A stretch of 64,000 nt of DNA from contig NZ_FUXL01000004.1 in the NCBI RefSeq assembly GCF_900167365.1, positions 62,001 through 126,000 of the forward strand, in the 5' to 3' direction. This document shows positions 37,769-46,567 of this stretch, piece after piece. The first letter of the stretch is position 1; the number at the start of each line of letters is the position of its first letter. This stretch comes from Consotaella salsifontis. GTDB taxonomy: Bacteria; Pseudomonadota; Alphaproteobacteria; Rhizobiales; Rhizobiaceae. The notes under the pieces were generated by a model. It was not told the DNA's origin. It made no database searches and saw only the letters and a list, made by a program, of their open reading frames with translations. The position numbers were made by a program, and so were the translations under genes.

Positions 37769-38632
37769 TCAGACGTTCTGCGACAGGCGCGGATCGAGAA
37801 GATCGCGCAGGCCGTCGCCGACGAGCTGGAGCGAGAGCACGGTGAGGACGATGGCGATGCCGGGAAAGAGCATCAGCCAGGGCGCCGTGTTCATGAATTC
37901 GCGACCGAGGCTGATCATCGTTCCCCAGGTGGGAACGTCGGGCGAGACGCCGACGCCGAGGAAGGACAGCCCCGCCTCGGCCAGCATGGCATAGGCGAAG
38001 ACGAAGGTGCCCTGGACGAGGATGGGTGAGACGAGACTGCGCAGGATGTGCCGCGTCAAGATGGCGAAGGTGCCGACGCCGAGCGCATGGGCCGCCTCGA
38101 TGAAGGTCAGCTCGCGCGTCACCAGCGTCGAGGCGCGCACGATGCGGGCGAGACGCGGCGCATAGGTGATGCCGAGAGCGGCGATGACGTTGACGACCGA
38201 GGCGCCAAGCGCGGCAACCAGGGAGATGGCGAGGAGAATATCTGGGAAGGCCATCATGGCGTCGAGCAGGCGCGAGATGGCCGGATCGAGCCGGCGGAAG
38301 TAGCCGGCCGCGACGCCGAGCACCAGGCCAATGACGCCAGAAACAAGGACCACCGAGGCGCCGACGGTGAGGGAGAGCCGCCCCGCGTAAAGCGTGCGGG
38401 CAAAGATATCGCGACCGAAATCATCGGTGCCGAACCAATGCTCGGCCGAAGGCGGCTTGAGGCGGCTGGCGATGGAGAGCTTGGTCGGCGAGAACGGCGT
38501 CACGAAGGGCGCGAACACCGCAAGCGCGACAACGATGATGAGAAGGACGAGGCCGATCGCCACGGCGGGCCGCTGGAGAAAGGCGCGCAGCGAGGCCGGC
38601 GCGCCGGCCGAGGAGGCAGCGACGGCGGCCAT
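37769..38632 (-). CDS. peptide ABC transporter permease (DppC/OppC-like)
   Basis: This 287-residue permease has six helices and the N-terminal OppC-type segment LKPPSAEHWFGTDDFGRDIF. The ATPase-contact (EAA) loop is FIEAAHALGVGTFAILTRHI. The start at 38632 shares bases with the dppB stop (TGATG). Only this 287-codon reading is gene-like; the frame stays open further upstream but translates as Arg-rich shadow. Confidence 0.95.
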   Translation of the reverse strand: MAAVAASSAGAPASLRAFLQRPAVAIGLVLLIIVVALAVFAPFVTPFSPTKLSIASRLKPPSAEHWFGTDDFGRDIFARTLYAGRLSLTVGASVVLVSGVIGLVLGVAAGYFRRLDPAISRLLDAMMAFPDILLAISLVAALGASVVNVIAALGITYAPRLARIVRASTLVTRELTFIEAAHALGVGTFAILTRHILRSLVSPILVQGTFVFAYAMLAEAGLSFLGVGVSPDVPTWGTMISLGREFMNTAPWLMLFPGIAIVLTVLSLQLVGDGLRDLLDPRLSQNV

Positions 38633-39594
38633 CAGTAGCGCACCCTTGGGTCGATCACGACGTAGAGCATGTCGATGAGGAAGTTGATGAGAACATAGAT
38701 AGCGGCGACCACCAGCAACGCCCCCTGGATCACCGGATAGTCGCGCCGAAGCACCGCCGAGACGACCAGCGAGCCGACGCCGGGAAGGCCGAACACGGTT
38801 TCGGTGACGACGGCGCCAGAGATGAGCAGCGCGAGGGTCAGGCCGATGACGGTGACGATGGGAATGAGGGCGTTCTTGAAGGCGTGGCGCATGACCGCGC
38901 GAAACTCGCTCATGCCCTTGGAGCGCGCGGTGCGGACATAATCCTCCTGGAGAACGTCGAGCATCGAGGCGCGGGTGAAGCGCACGATCAGCGCCGAGTT
39001 GACGATGCCGAGCGAGACGGCGGGAAGAACGAGGTGCTGAATGCGGTCGAAGAAGCCGGCATAGGGTCCGCCATAGCCGGAGGTCGGAAACCAACCCATC
39101 TGGACGGAGAACCACTGGATCAGGAGAAGCCCCAGCCAGAAGCTCGGAATGGAGGCGGAGAGCATGGCCGCGACGACGACCGCCTGATCGAAGAGCGTGC
39201 CGCGCTTATAGGCGGCAATGATGCCGACCGGCACGCCGATAATGGTGGCAATCAGGATCGAAAAGATGGTGAGGAAGAAGGTCGGCTCCGCCCGGTCGGC
39301 CAGCGCCGAAAGCACCGGCTGATTGAGGAAGATGGATTGACCGAGATCGCCGTGCAACAATTGTCCGAGATAGAGGAAATATTGGACAAGCATCGGCTGA
39401 TCGAGCCCCAATTGGGCGCGGAGCTGATCGATGTCGGCCTGCGTTGCGTCCGGCCCCAGCATGACGGCCGCCGGATCGCCCGGCGTGACGCGGACGATGA
39501 CGAAGACCACCGTCACCAACAGCGCGAGCACGACGATCATCCCGCCGAGCCGGCTCAGAACACGCCGCGCCATGGCACCCCGCGCCATCGTCAT
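38632..39594 (-). CDS. peptide ABC transporter permease (DppB/OppB-like)
   Basis: This 320-residue six-helix permease has DppB hallmarks: RVTPGDPAAVMLGPDA after helix 1, the EAA loop DYVRTARSKGMSEFRAVMRHA, ETVFGLPGVGSLV and the C-terminal DPRVRY. It starts at 39594; an ATG at 39573 is an alternative. It lies 37 bases after the GH1 gene in the operon. Confidence 0.95.
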   Translation of the reverse strand: MTMARGAMARRVLSRLGGMIVVLALLVTVVFVIVRVTPGDPAAVMLGPDATQADIDQLRAQLGLDQPMLVQYFLYLGQLLHGDLGQSIFLNQPVLSALADRAEPTFFLTIFSILIATIIGVPVGIIAAYKRGTLFDQAVVVAAMLSASIPSFWLGLLLIQWFSVQMGWFPTSGYGGPYAGFFDRIQHLVLPAVSLGIVNSALIVRFTRASMLDVLQEDYVRTARSKGMSEFRAVMRHAFKNALIPIVTVIGLTLALLISGAVVTETVFGLPGVGSLVVSAVLRRDYPVIQGALLVVAAIYVLINFLIDMLYVVIDPRVRY

Positions 39595-39631
39595 CGCACG
39601 CTCGCGCCGCGAGCCGTGGAGCCGGGGGCGG

Positions 39632-40978
39632 TCATGGCCTGCCCTCCGGCGGGATCACGGCATTTTTCGCGATCACGCCCCGCATCCAGTAATAGCTGCT
39701 CTTCGGGATGCGCTGGAGCGTCGGATAATCGGTGTAGACGAGGCCGAAGCGCTTGGTGAAGCCGCTGTTCCACTCGAAATTGTCCATCAGCGACCAGGCG
39801 AAATAGCCGCGAACGTCCGCCCCGTTCTCGATGGCGCCGGCGAGCGCGGTGAAATAGTCGGCGAAATAGGCGATGCGGTCCGGGTCGTGGACGCTGCGAT
39901 CAGGCCGAAGGGCATCGGGAAAGGCGCAGCCACCCTCGGTGATGTAGATCGGCGGATGGCCGTAGCGCGAGCCGACATCCTCGATCTGCTCGACCAGCGC
40001 CGAAGGATCGATGCGCCAGTTGACGTCCGTCAGCGGATATCCCGGCGGCGGCACGCGCTCGATGAGGCCCCACATCGTCGTGTCGGTGGGTGCCACATAG
40101 ACGCGGTTGTAGTGGTTGAGGCCGAAGAAATCCAAGGGCTGGCGGATCACCGCCATGTCGCCCTCGGCGATATGGGGCTCGATTTCGGTAGCCAGAGGCT
40201 CGGGATAGGTGCCGAGCCAGAGCGGGTCCACCATGACCCGGCGCCAGATGCACTCGGCGAGCGGCAACACGGCGCGGTGCGCCTCGTCGTCGACCGCCGG
40301 ATGAACCGGGCCGAGGGAGACGATGTTGCCGGCCTCGGCGCCGGGCGCCTCCGCCCTCACCGCCTGGATGGTCAGGCCATGGGCAAGATTGATGTGGTGG
40401 ATCGCCTTGACCGTATCCTCGCGCGACTGCCGGCCCGGCGCATGGCGGCCGACATTATAGGCCACCCAGGGGATGACGTTCGGCTCGTTGATGGGCACGA
40501 AGCGCTTGACGCGATCGCCGAAATGCCGCCCGACAATCGCCGCATAGTCAGCGAACCAACGGGCGCAATCGCGGTTACGCCAGCCGCCGTCCGCCTCGAT
40601 CGGCGAGGGCATGTCCCAGTGGTGCAGGCAGATCCAGGGCTCGATGCCCTCATGCAGCATCAGATCGATGACGCGGTCGTAGAAGTCGAGCCCGAGCGGA
40701 TTCACGGTGCCGCGCCCGCTCGGAAGAATGCGTGACCAGGCGGTCGACAGCCGGAAGGCGCCAAGCCCGAGCCCCTTCATCAGGGCAATGTCCTCGGGAT
40801 AGCGGTGGTAGAAATCGCAGGCGACATCGGCCGTGTCGCCGTTGCGGATCTTGCCGGGAGCGCGCGTGAAGTCGTCCCAGACCGTCGGGCCGCGTCCGTC
40901 GATGGCGGCTGCGCCCTCGGTCTGGAAGGCCGACGCGGCGGCCCCCCACAGGAATCCGGCGGGAAATTGCCTGGTCAT
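39632..40978 (-). CDS. GH1 family beta-glucosidase
   Basis: This 448-residue cytosolic retaining glycosidase has the acid/base E165 in PINEPNV and the nucleophile E348 in IYITEGG. It also has FLWGAAASAFQTEGA at the N-terminus and WSLMDNFEWNSGF in the aglycone-side loop. GH1 enzymes hydrolyse beta-glucosides, 6-phospho-glucosides or related glycosides. Without a PTS nearby, an unphosphorylated glycoside brought in by the ABC importer is the likely substrate. It is 7 bases after the binding-protein gene. Confidence 0.94.
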   Translation of the reverse strand: MTRQFPAGFLWGAAASAFQTEGAAAIDGRGPTVWDDFTRAPGKIRNGDTADVACDFYHRYPEDIALMKGLGLGAFRLSTAWSRILPSGRGTVNPLGLDFYDRVIDLMLHEGIEPWICLHHWDMPSPIEADGGWRNRDCARWFADYAAIVGRHFGDRVKRFVPINEPNVIPWVAYNVGRHAPGRQSREDTVKAIHHINLAHGLTIQAVRAEAPGAEAGNIVSLGPVHPAVDDEAHRAVLPLAECIWRRVMVDPLWLGTYPEPLATEIEPHIAEGDMAVIRQPLDFFGLNHYNRVYVAPTDTTMWGLIERVPPPGYPLTDVNWRIDPSALVEQIEDVGSRYGHPPIYITEGGCAFPDALRPDRSVHDPDRIAYFADYFTALAGAIENGADVRGYFAWSLMDNFEWNSGFTKRFGLVYTDYPTLQRIPKSSYYWMRGVIAKNAVIPPEGRP

Positions 40979-40985
40979 GCGGTTC

Positions 40986-42521
40986 TCAGCCCTTGCGCGA
41001 GGTGTTCCAGAAGAACGGCCACGGCACGACGGTCAGGTTTTCGAGAGACGCTGAAGCCGCCGAGAGCGCATTGAAGTTGCCGACCTTGTAGAGCGGAGCA
41101 TCGTCGTAGAAGACCCTCTGCACCTCCGGGAAGAGCGCGACGCGCTTGTCCGGATCGGGCTCGGCGTTAAAGGCGCTGACGGCCTTCTGCTTCTCGTCGC
41201 TCACCCACCAGCCCGGATAGGAATCCGACATGGAGCCGATGAGCGCCGGCTCCGGCACGAACGGTCCGTGGGTGATGAAGATATCCCAGAGCGAGGGGTC
41301 CTGGCGCCGCGTCGTCAGCGTCGCCCAGTCGGACACCTGCATGTCGGTCTTGAAGCCCGCCGCCTGAAGGTAGGCGACCATGACCTGGGCGATCTTGTAG
41401 TGGAACTCGTACTGCCGGCTCGTGAGGATGCGGATGGGGCTGCCGTCGTAGCCCGCCTCCTTCATCAGCGCCGCCGCCTTTTCAGCGTCCGCCGCGCCGT
41501 AGCGCTCGACACCCCCTTCGGTGTGCCAAACGTAGTTCTCGGGATAGAGGGCGCCATCCACCTTGAAGAACTTCTCGTCACCGAAGGCGGCGAGCATCAT
41601 GTCGTTCGGATCGAGCGCGGCCTGGACGGCATGACGCATCTTCTTGTTGGAGAGGATGCCGGCCTTCATGTTCATGACGATCGAAGGATTGCCGAAGGGC
41701 TCCAGGATCAGAGGCTTGACGCCGGACGCACCGTCGAGCTGGCCATAGGCCTCGGTCGGCAGAAGATCGGCAAAGACATACTGGCCCGAAACGACGCCGG
41801 CGACGCGGGTGTTCGGGTCCGGCACGGGAACGAAGCGGATCTCGTCGAAGATCGGTTCTCGCTTACCGCCATAGCCGCTGGCCGCCTCCTCGCGCGCCGC
41901 ATAGTCTTCGAAGCGGGCGAGCTGAATATACTGGTCCGGCTTGTGCTCGACGAGCTTATAGGGCCCGGTGCCTACGAATTCTGTCAGCGGCTCGGCGAGC
42001 TTGCCCTTGGGCAGCACGACGGCGGCGGAGTTGTTGAACGCAAGAAGCGCCAGAAGCGGCGCCCAGGGCTCCTTCATAGTGATCTTGATGGCGTTGTCGC
42101 CGTTCGCCTCGACGCCTGAGACATAGGCGGCGGCCTGCTTGCCGCGACCGGCGACAGCAAGCCAGCGCTGAAGGGACGCCACCACATCGGCGGACGTCAT
42201 CGGCGAACCGTCATGGAATTTGACGCCCTCGCGCAGCTTCACGTCGTAAGCCTTGCCGCCGTCGGAGATGGCGGGCATCTCGGCCGCCAGCATCGGCACT
42301 GTCTTCCATTCGCCATCGAAGGTGAAGAGCGTCTCGAAGATGTGCTGGGTGATGGTGCCGACGAGGTCGGCCGTCGACATCATGGGATCGAGCGTCGGCG
42401 GCTCGCCAATCATGGCGACGTCGATGATGCCGCCGGAGCCAGCGGCGGCCCTGGCGGGAAAGTTGAGGGCGAGAACGCCCATTGCGGTCCCTGCGAGAAA
42501 TGAGCGGCGGTCGATGATCAT
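40986..42521 (-). CDS. ABC transporter substrate-binding protein, peptide type (SBP_bac_5)
   Basis: This 511-residue periplasmic binding protein has a twin-arginine-like signal (IDRRSFLAGTAMGVLAL, cleavage near ARAAAG). The family signature region is VPMLAAEMPAISDGG followed by REGVKFHDGSPMTSADVV, and EFVGTGPYKLVEH follows later. The start at 42521 has AGGAG 7 bases before it. It leads the operon SBP-GH1-dppBC-amidohydrolase-dppDF-ridA. Family members bind oligopeptides but also glycosides and opines, so specificity is open. Confidence 0.94.
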   Translation of the reverse strand: MIIDRRSFLAGTAMGVLALNFPARAAAGSGGIIDVAMIGEPPTLDPMMSTADLVGTITQHIFETLFTFDGEWKTVPMLAAEMPAISDGGKAYDVKLREGVKFHDGSPMTSADVVASLQRWLAVAGRGKQAAAYVSGVEANGDNAIKITMKEPWAPLLALLAFNNSAAVVLPKGKLAEPLTEFVGTGPYKLVEHKPDQYIQLARFEDYAAREEAASGYGGKREPIFDEIRFVPVPDPNTRVAGVVSGQYVFADLLPTEAYGQLDGASGVKPLILEPFGNPSIVMNMKAGILSNKKMRHAVQAALDPNDMMLAAFGDEKFFKVDGALYPENYVWHTEGGVERYGAADAEKAAALMKEAGYDGSPIRILTSRQYEFHYKIAQVMVAYLQAAGFKTDMQVSDWATLTTRRQDPSLWDIFITHGPFVPEPALIGSMSDSYPGWWVSDEKQKAVSAFNAEPDPDKRVALFPEVQRVFYDDAPLYKVGNFNALSAASASLENLTVVPWPFFWNTSRKG

Positions 42522-42637
42522 CTCTAACTCCTGTCGGGCGTGGATCGGCGGCATGCGGATCAGCGGGAGCGGGACCGGCGAAGCGTCGGAGCCCAAGAGC
42601 GGGCGGCGGGAGAGCCGCGGCATTCGACGTGCGTCTA

Positions 42638-42674
42638 TTCCTTAATTAAGGAAGCTATCTTCTAGAAATGGAAG
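42638..42674. promoter_or_regulatory. paired IclR-type operator sites upstream of the SBP operon
   Basis: A perfect 16-base palindrome, TTCCTTAATTAAGGAA (42638-42653), is followed 20 bp away (centre to centre) by a half-conserved second site ending ATGGAAG (42668-42674). GGAAGCTA occurs twice 20 bp apart, at 42650 and 42670. The rest of the 304-base gap (42522-42825) holds nothing I can name. Its local A+T richness here fits a promoter region. Confidence 0.65.
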
Positions 42675-42825
42675 CTAGCAGATGCTTATCATCACGTCAA
42701 ACGCGCCCGATGCCGAATTTAAAGGCGATGAACAGGGTTAGATTTCACGCGGACGAACGCAAGAGGGCAATCTATGCAGCCACGACCGGTGGGAACCTCC
42801 CCTTCCCGCTACCGTTCGCTGCATC

Positions 42826-43713
42826 ATGAAAGTCATCCCAGGCGAGAGTTCGAGTGGTGGATTGGCGGCTCCGGAAGAGCCGTCTCCCTCCAATTTTCCG
42901 GCCACTGGTACGAAAGAGCTCCAAAACGCGTCGGCGTCGGTCCGCTTCGTCTCCTACAACATCCATTCCGGTATCGGCGCCGACAGACGCCACGACGTGA
43001 GCCGCATCGCTCGTGCCCTCGACGAATGCGACGCGGCGGTTGTTGCGCTTCAGGAAGTGGACGTCGGGCGGCGGCGCACCGACTTCGCGCATCAGGCGAA
43101 CCACATCGGGCAGGAACTGGGGATGCACGTCCACTTTCATCCCGCCCTGGAGATCGAGGACGAGGACTATGGCGACGCCATCCTGACGAAAATGCCATCC
43201 CGCCTCATGAAGGCAGGGCTTTTGCCGGGTCTGAAGCATAGACCTCGCCTGGAGCCACGTGGCGCCATCTGGGTCGAGATCGAGATTGGCGGGCAAGCGA
43301 TTCAGGTGATCAACACCCATCTCGGCCTCAACCGCCGTGAGCGAATGGCCCAGGTCGAAGAGCTTCTCGGCGAGCGCTGGCTGGGCTCGCCGCTCTGCCG
43401 CGACCCGGTCGTGCTTCTCGGCGATTTCAACGCCCTACCCCGCTCCACCGTTTTCGCCCGTCTGGCCGGAGCGTTGACGGACGCGCGCCGAACGGCCCCG
43501 GAAGGCCGGAGCCCCGCGACGTTCCCGAGCCGTTTCCCCCTGCTGCGCCTCGATCACGTCTTCACGCGCGGCGCCGTCACCGTGCGCTCGCTCGCCGTTC
43601 CGCGCACGCCGCTGACGCGCGCCGCGTCGGACCACCTGCCGCTGGTGGTCGAGCTCGAGTTCGACCCAGGCACGAAAACCTCAACGCATGTTCCCGACAG
43701 GAGGCCCGCGTGA
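42826..43713 (+). CDS. endonuclease/exonuclease/phosphatase (EEP) family protein, YbhP-like
   Basis: This 295-residue EEP-superfamily hydrolase has SYNIHSGIG, VVALQEVD (metal Glu), NTHLGLN, LLGDFNALPRS (catalytic Asp-x-Asn) and the final SDHLPLVVELEF (catalytic Asp-His). All active residues are present. The homologue YbhP is encoded in E. coli beside YbhN and ClsB, whose homologues follow here. A phosphodiester lipid or nucleotide substrate is inferred from the fold. The next gene overlaps its stop (GTGA). Confidence 0.88.
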   Translation: MKVIPGESSSGGLAAPEEPSPSNFPATGTKELQNASASVRFVSYNIHSGIGADRRHDVSRIARALDECDAAVVALQEVDVGRRRTDFAHQANHIGQELGMHVHFHPALEIEDEDYGDAILTKMPSRLMKAGLLPGLKHRPRLEPRGAIWVEIEIGGQAIQVINTHLGLNRRERMAQVEELLGERWLGSPLCRDPVVLLGDFNALPRSTVFARLAGALTDARRTAPEGRSPATFPSRFPLLRLDHVFTRGAVTVRSLAVPRTPLTRAASDHLPLVVELEFDPGTKTSTHVPDRRPA

Positions 43714-44741
43714 CCGCCGTGACTTCACAAGAGGATACGGCGCCGGCCGACGATCGTGACGATGCCGGCGACAAGAAGCGCGGTCGCAGTTGGCGCATCT
43801 GGCTCACCCGCCTCACGCTCGTCCTCGGCATCGCGCTTGCCGTCTACCTCCTCGCGCGGACACTCGGCCGCTACAGCTTCAACGAGCTCGTCGCCTCCGT
43901 CACCATTTTCCCCGCCGGCCATCTCGCCATGGCGGGCGTCTTCGCCTTCGCAAGCTACGCAACGCTGACGCTGTTCGACTTTCTCGCGGTTCGCTATGTC
44001 GGGCGACGCATTCCCTATCCAAAGGTCGCGCTGGCCTCGTTCGTCGCTCTGTCGCTCGGCCATTCCATCGGCTTTGCCGGCCTCAGCAGCGGTGCGATCC
44101 GCTATCGCTTCTATTCCAAATTTGGCCTTTCCATCGGGGATGCGGCGCGGGTCGTCCTCTTTTCCGGCATCACGGTGGGGCTGGGTCTCGCGGCGCTGGG
44201 GGGCGGCACCATCCTCATCGAGCCCGACCTCGCCGCGAAGGTCATGGGGCTGTCGCGCTCCGTCACGGTCACCATCGGTATCGCCTGCCTTGCCGGCTGC
44301 GCCATCTTCCTGCTTCTGGCGGCGACGGTGCGCCAACGCCTGACGCTCTGGCGCTGGTCGATCGAAATGCCGACATTGAAGCTGGCTGCGGCGCAGCTCG
44401 TCGTCGGCACCGTGAATTTCATGTTCGCCGCCGCCTGTCTTCATCAGGCACTGCTCGGCGTCGCGGAGATCCCCTATCTTTCGGCCGCCACGATCTATGT
44501 CCTGGCCAATGCCGGCGTGGTCATCGCGCATGTGCCGGGCGGCCTCGGCGTGATCGAGGCAGTGGTCATGTACCTCCTACCCGAGCACCAGGTGATCGGC
44601 GCGATCCTGGTCTTCCGCTTCGTCTATTTCCTCGTGCCGCTGATGATCGGCGGGATCGTCTTCCTCATCGTCGAGGCGCGGTGGCGGCTGCAGAAGCGCC
44701 AGGGAGAGCAACCCGCCCCAGCCGGCACGCGGTCCAATTGA
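43710..44741 (+). CDS. UPF0104/lysylphosphatidylglycerol-synthase-like membrane protein, YbhN-like
   Basis: This 343-residue protein has about eight transmembrane helices and no aminoacyl-transferase domain, so it is a flippase-like half of the MprF architecture. Recognisable text is YLLARTLGRYSFNEL, FAGLSSGAIRYRFYS, VIAHVPGGLGVIEAVV and FRFVYFLVPLMIGG. The GTG start at 43710 has AGGAGG upstream and overlaps the ybhP-like stop. Lipid translocation is inferred from the family. Confidence 0.87.
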   Translation: MTAVTSQEDTAPADDRDDAGDKKRGRSWRIWLTRLTLVLGIALAVYLLARTLGRYSFNELVASVTIFPAGHLAMAGVFAFASYATLTLFDFLAVRYVGRRIPYPKVALASFVALSLGHSIGFAGLSSGAIRYRFYSKFGLSIGDAARVVLFSGITVGLGLAALGGGTILIEPDLAAKVMGLSRSVTVTIGIACLAGCAIFLLLAATVRQRLTLWRWSIEMPTLKLAAAQLVVGTVNFMFAAACLHQALLGVAEIPYLSAATIYVLANAGVVIAHVPGGLGVIEAVVMYLLPEHQVIGAILVFRFVYFLVPLMIGGIVFLIVEARWRLQKRQGEQPAPAGTRSN

Positions 44742-44754
44742 GCCTCAGCGCCCA

Positions 44755-46233
44755 TCAGGGGCGCCAGGCGCGCCACCATGAGAGAGAGCCGAAGGGCGCG
44801 GCCGGATCGAGAAGGCCGGTGCCGGCGACGGGCTGCCTCGGCCCCTCGTCACTCATGGCCGGCAGCGGCTTCAGGCGGCGCTCCCCCGTATTCAGGCGCT
44901 CGACAGCGGCGAGCAACGAACCCTCGGCGGAAATCGTCGCGGCCACGGTCTCGGCATCCGTGCCGAGATGCTCGGCCAACAGCTTGTCACGGACCGCAGC
45001 GATGGCCGCGCGCCCCTTCTCGTCATCAGCCTCCACACAGACGTCGCACTCGGTGTCGAGCCCCATCGACCGATTGTTGAGGTTGGCTGAGCCGATCTTC
45101 AACGCGACATCATCCACCACGAGAACCTTCGAGTGGACGAATATCTCATGCGAGACGCCGTCACGCTCCGTCGCGGGATAGACCACGCGGAGCCGGCCGT
45201 GATGGTCGACCTCGCGCAGCGCGCGTATAAGGCGGTCCCGGTTGTTGCCCAGCGCGACCTGCTCGACCCAGCCATTCAGCGTCCGGCTCGTCGCCACCAG
45301 GATTTCCGGCCCGTCGGGGCGCTGCAGCAATTCCGAGAGGACCCGGCGCGCCAGGCGGCCGGAGAAATACTGGCTTTCGATGTAGACGAACTTCCTGGCC
45401 GCGCGGAGGGTATCCTCCAGCAGATGACCGACCTCGTGAACGGCGGGGGAAGCGCCCCTCGAAGGCGCGGTGATCGCCACGCCCGCCCGCATCTCTTTTA
45501 CATCTGCCGGGCAGTCGCTCGGCCAGCAGCACGCCGTCCCCGTCACCGGGTCCAGCGCCTCTCCTGTGGCCGAAAGCCAGCGCTCGCGGGCGACGTTGGC
45601 GACCTCGCGCGCGATCGGTCCGCTGAAAAGCATCTGACAGTCATGGACGGGATGGTAGAGCGAGCCATCGGGCCGGGCCCGGCGCGGATCGTCTGGTCGG
45701 TGCTCGCTGGTGTCCCAGCGCTCGATCGTCAGATCGATGCCGCCGACGAAGGCGAGAGCGTCGTCGATCGCCACGATCTTCTGATGGTGGCAACCGTAGA
45801 GCGGGTGATCGGTCGCCAGTCGCAGCGAAATTCTCGGATGGTCCTGCCACTCCGCGCCGAACAGGAGAGGCTTGGGGTCGCTCGGGGTGTGCACCACGGC
45901 GACGCTCCAGACCAGGATGCGCACTTCCAGATCGGGCTTCGCCTCGACCAGCGCGCGCAGGGTGCTGCCAAGCGTAGCGGCGGCAGGGTCGCCGATATCG
46001 GGACCATGGAGCGGAATCCGGCCATCGAAATCCCAGCCGACGATCAGGATGGAGCGCTCCGCGCACTTCAGACATTCGTCGAGGCGCGAAAAATAGTCCT
46101 CCCCGTCGATCAAAAGTGCGGCCTGCTCCACCCGCGACACGCCACGACAGTTGCGCGCCGGATCGAGGATAGGCTCGCTCCTTTGCAGGGAAGGCTGGGA
46201 TCGAGACTCTGTCACAACAACACGCTTCAGCAT
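44755..46233 (-). CDS. phospholipase D/cardiolipin synthase-like protein
   Basis: This 492-residue protein has two HxKxxxxD motifs: HHQKIVAIDDALAFVGGID and HSKVLVVDDVALKIGSANLN. The two catalytic lobes are complete, so it can act as a phosphatidyltransferase or phospholipase. It lacks N-terminal transmembrane helices, resembling ClsB-type cytosolic or peripheral enzymes. It is convergent with the ybhN-like gene at a 13-base gap, whereas the E. coli genes run in one direction. I start it at 46233 (MLKRVVV); a GTG at 46266 would add 11 residues. Neither has a strong ribosome site. Confidence 0.85.
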   Translation of the reverse strand: MLKRVVVTESRSQPSLQRSEPILDPARNCRGVSRVEQAALLIDGEDYFSRLDECLKCAERSILIVGWDFDGRIPLHGPDIGDPAAATLGSTLRALVEAKPDLEVRILVWSVAVVHTPSDPKPLLFGAEWQDHPRISLRLATDHPLYGCHHQKIVAIDDALAFVGGIDLTIERWDTSEHRPDDPRRARPDGSLYHPVHDCQMLFSGPIAREVANVARERWLSATGEALDPVTGTACCWPSDCPADVKEMRAGVAITAPSRGASPAVHEVGHLLEDTLRAARKFVYIESQYFSGRLARRVLSELLQRPDGPEILVATSRTLNGWVEQVALGNNRDRLIRALREVDHHGRLRVVYPATERDGVSHEIFVHSKVLVVDDVALKIGSANLNNRSMGLDTECDVCVEADDEKGRAAIAAVRDKLLAEHLGTDAETVAATISAEGSLLAAVERLNTGERRLKPLPAMSDEGPRQPVAGTGLLDPAAPFGSLSWWRAWRP

Positions 46234-46411
46234 TTCAACTTCGCCCAACACTCGCGACGCACACACACTTTCATGCCCATGACGAAGCGGGCGGCCTTTC
46301 AGCCGCCTGCCCTGTCCGCCCCAGTTATGGCGTATGCGGGCTTGGACAAGCGCGAGCTATGAGCGCCACTCAAACCCCCATCAAGTGGGCGTCAACGATG
46401 AAATACATCTT

Positions 46412-46440
46412 TTGAATATGCAAACAGGATCGCCAATAAT
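46412..46440 (+). promoter_or_regulatory. candidate sigma-70 promoter of the glycan cluster
   Basis: TTGAAT (46412-46417) and AATAAT (46435-46440) are separated by exactly 17 bases in the least GC-rich part of the 334-base gap 46234-46567. Transcription would start near 46447, giving a leader of about 120 bases. The leader has a GCACCT/AGGTGC hairpin (46472-46494) and ends in a GGAGG ribosome site 5 bases before the GTG at 46568. I see no other element in this gap. Confidence 0.5.
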
Positions 46441-46567
46441 CGTTGACGGCTACCAAACTCCGCCCTGGAAGGCACCTGCTTCACCACTAGGTGCTGAGCA
46501 TCGAGTTCGTCCCGCGAACCATGATCATCATTCCCATTCTCGCAGTTGAGTATCGTCGGAGGCCTAA

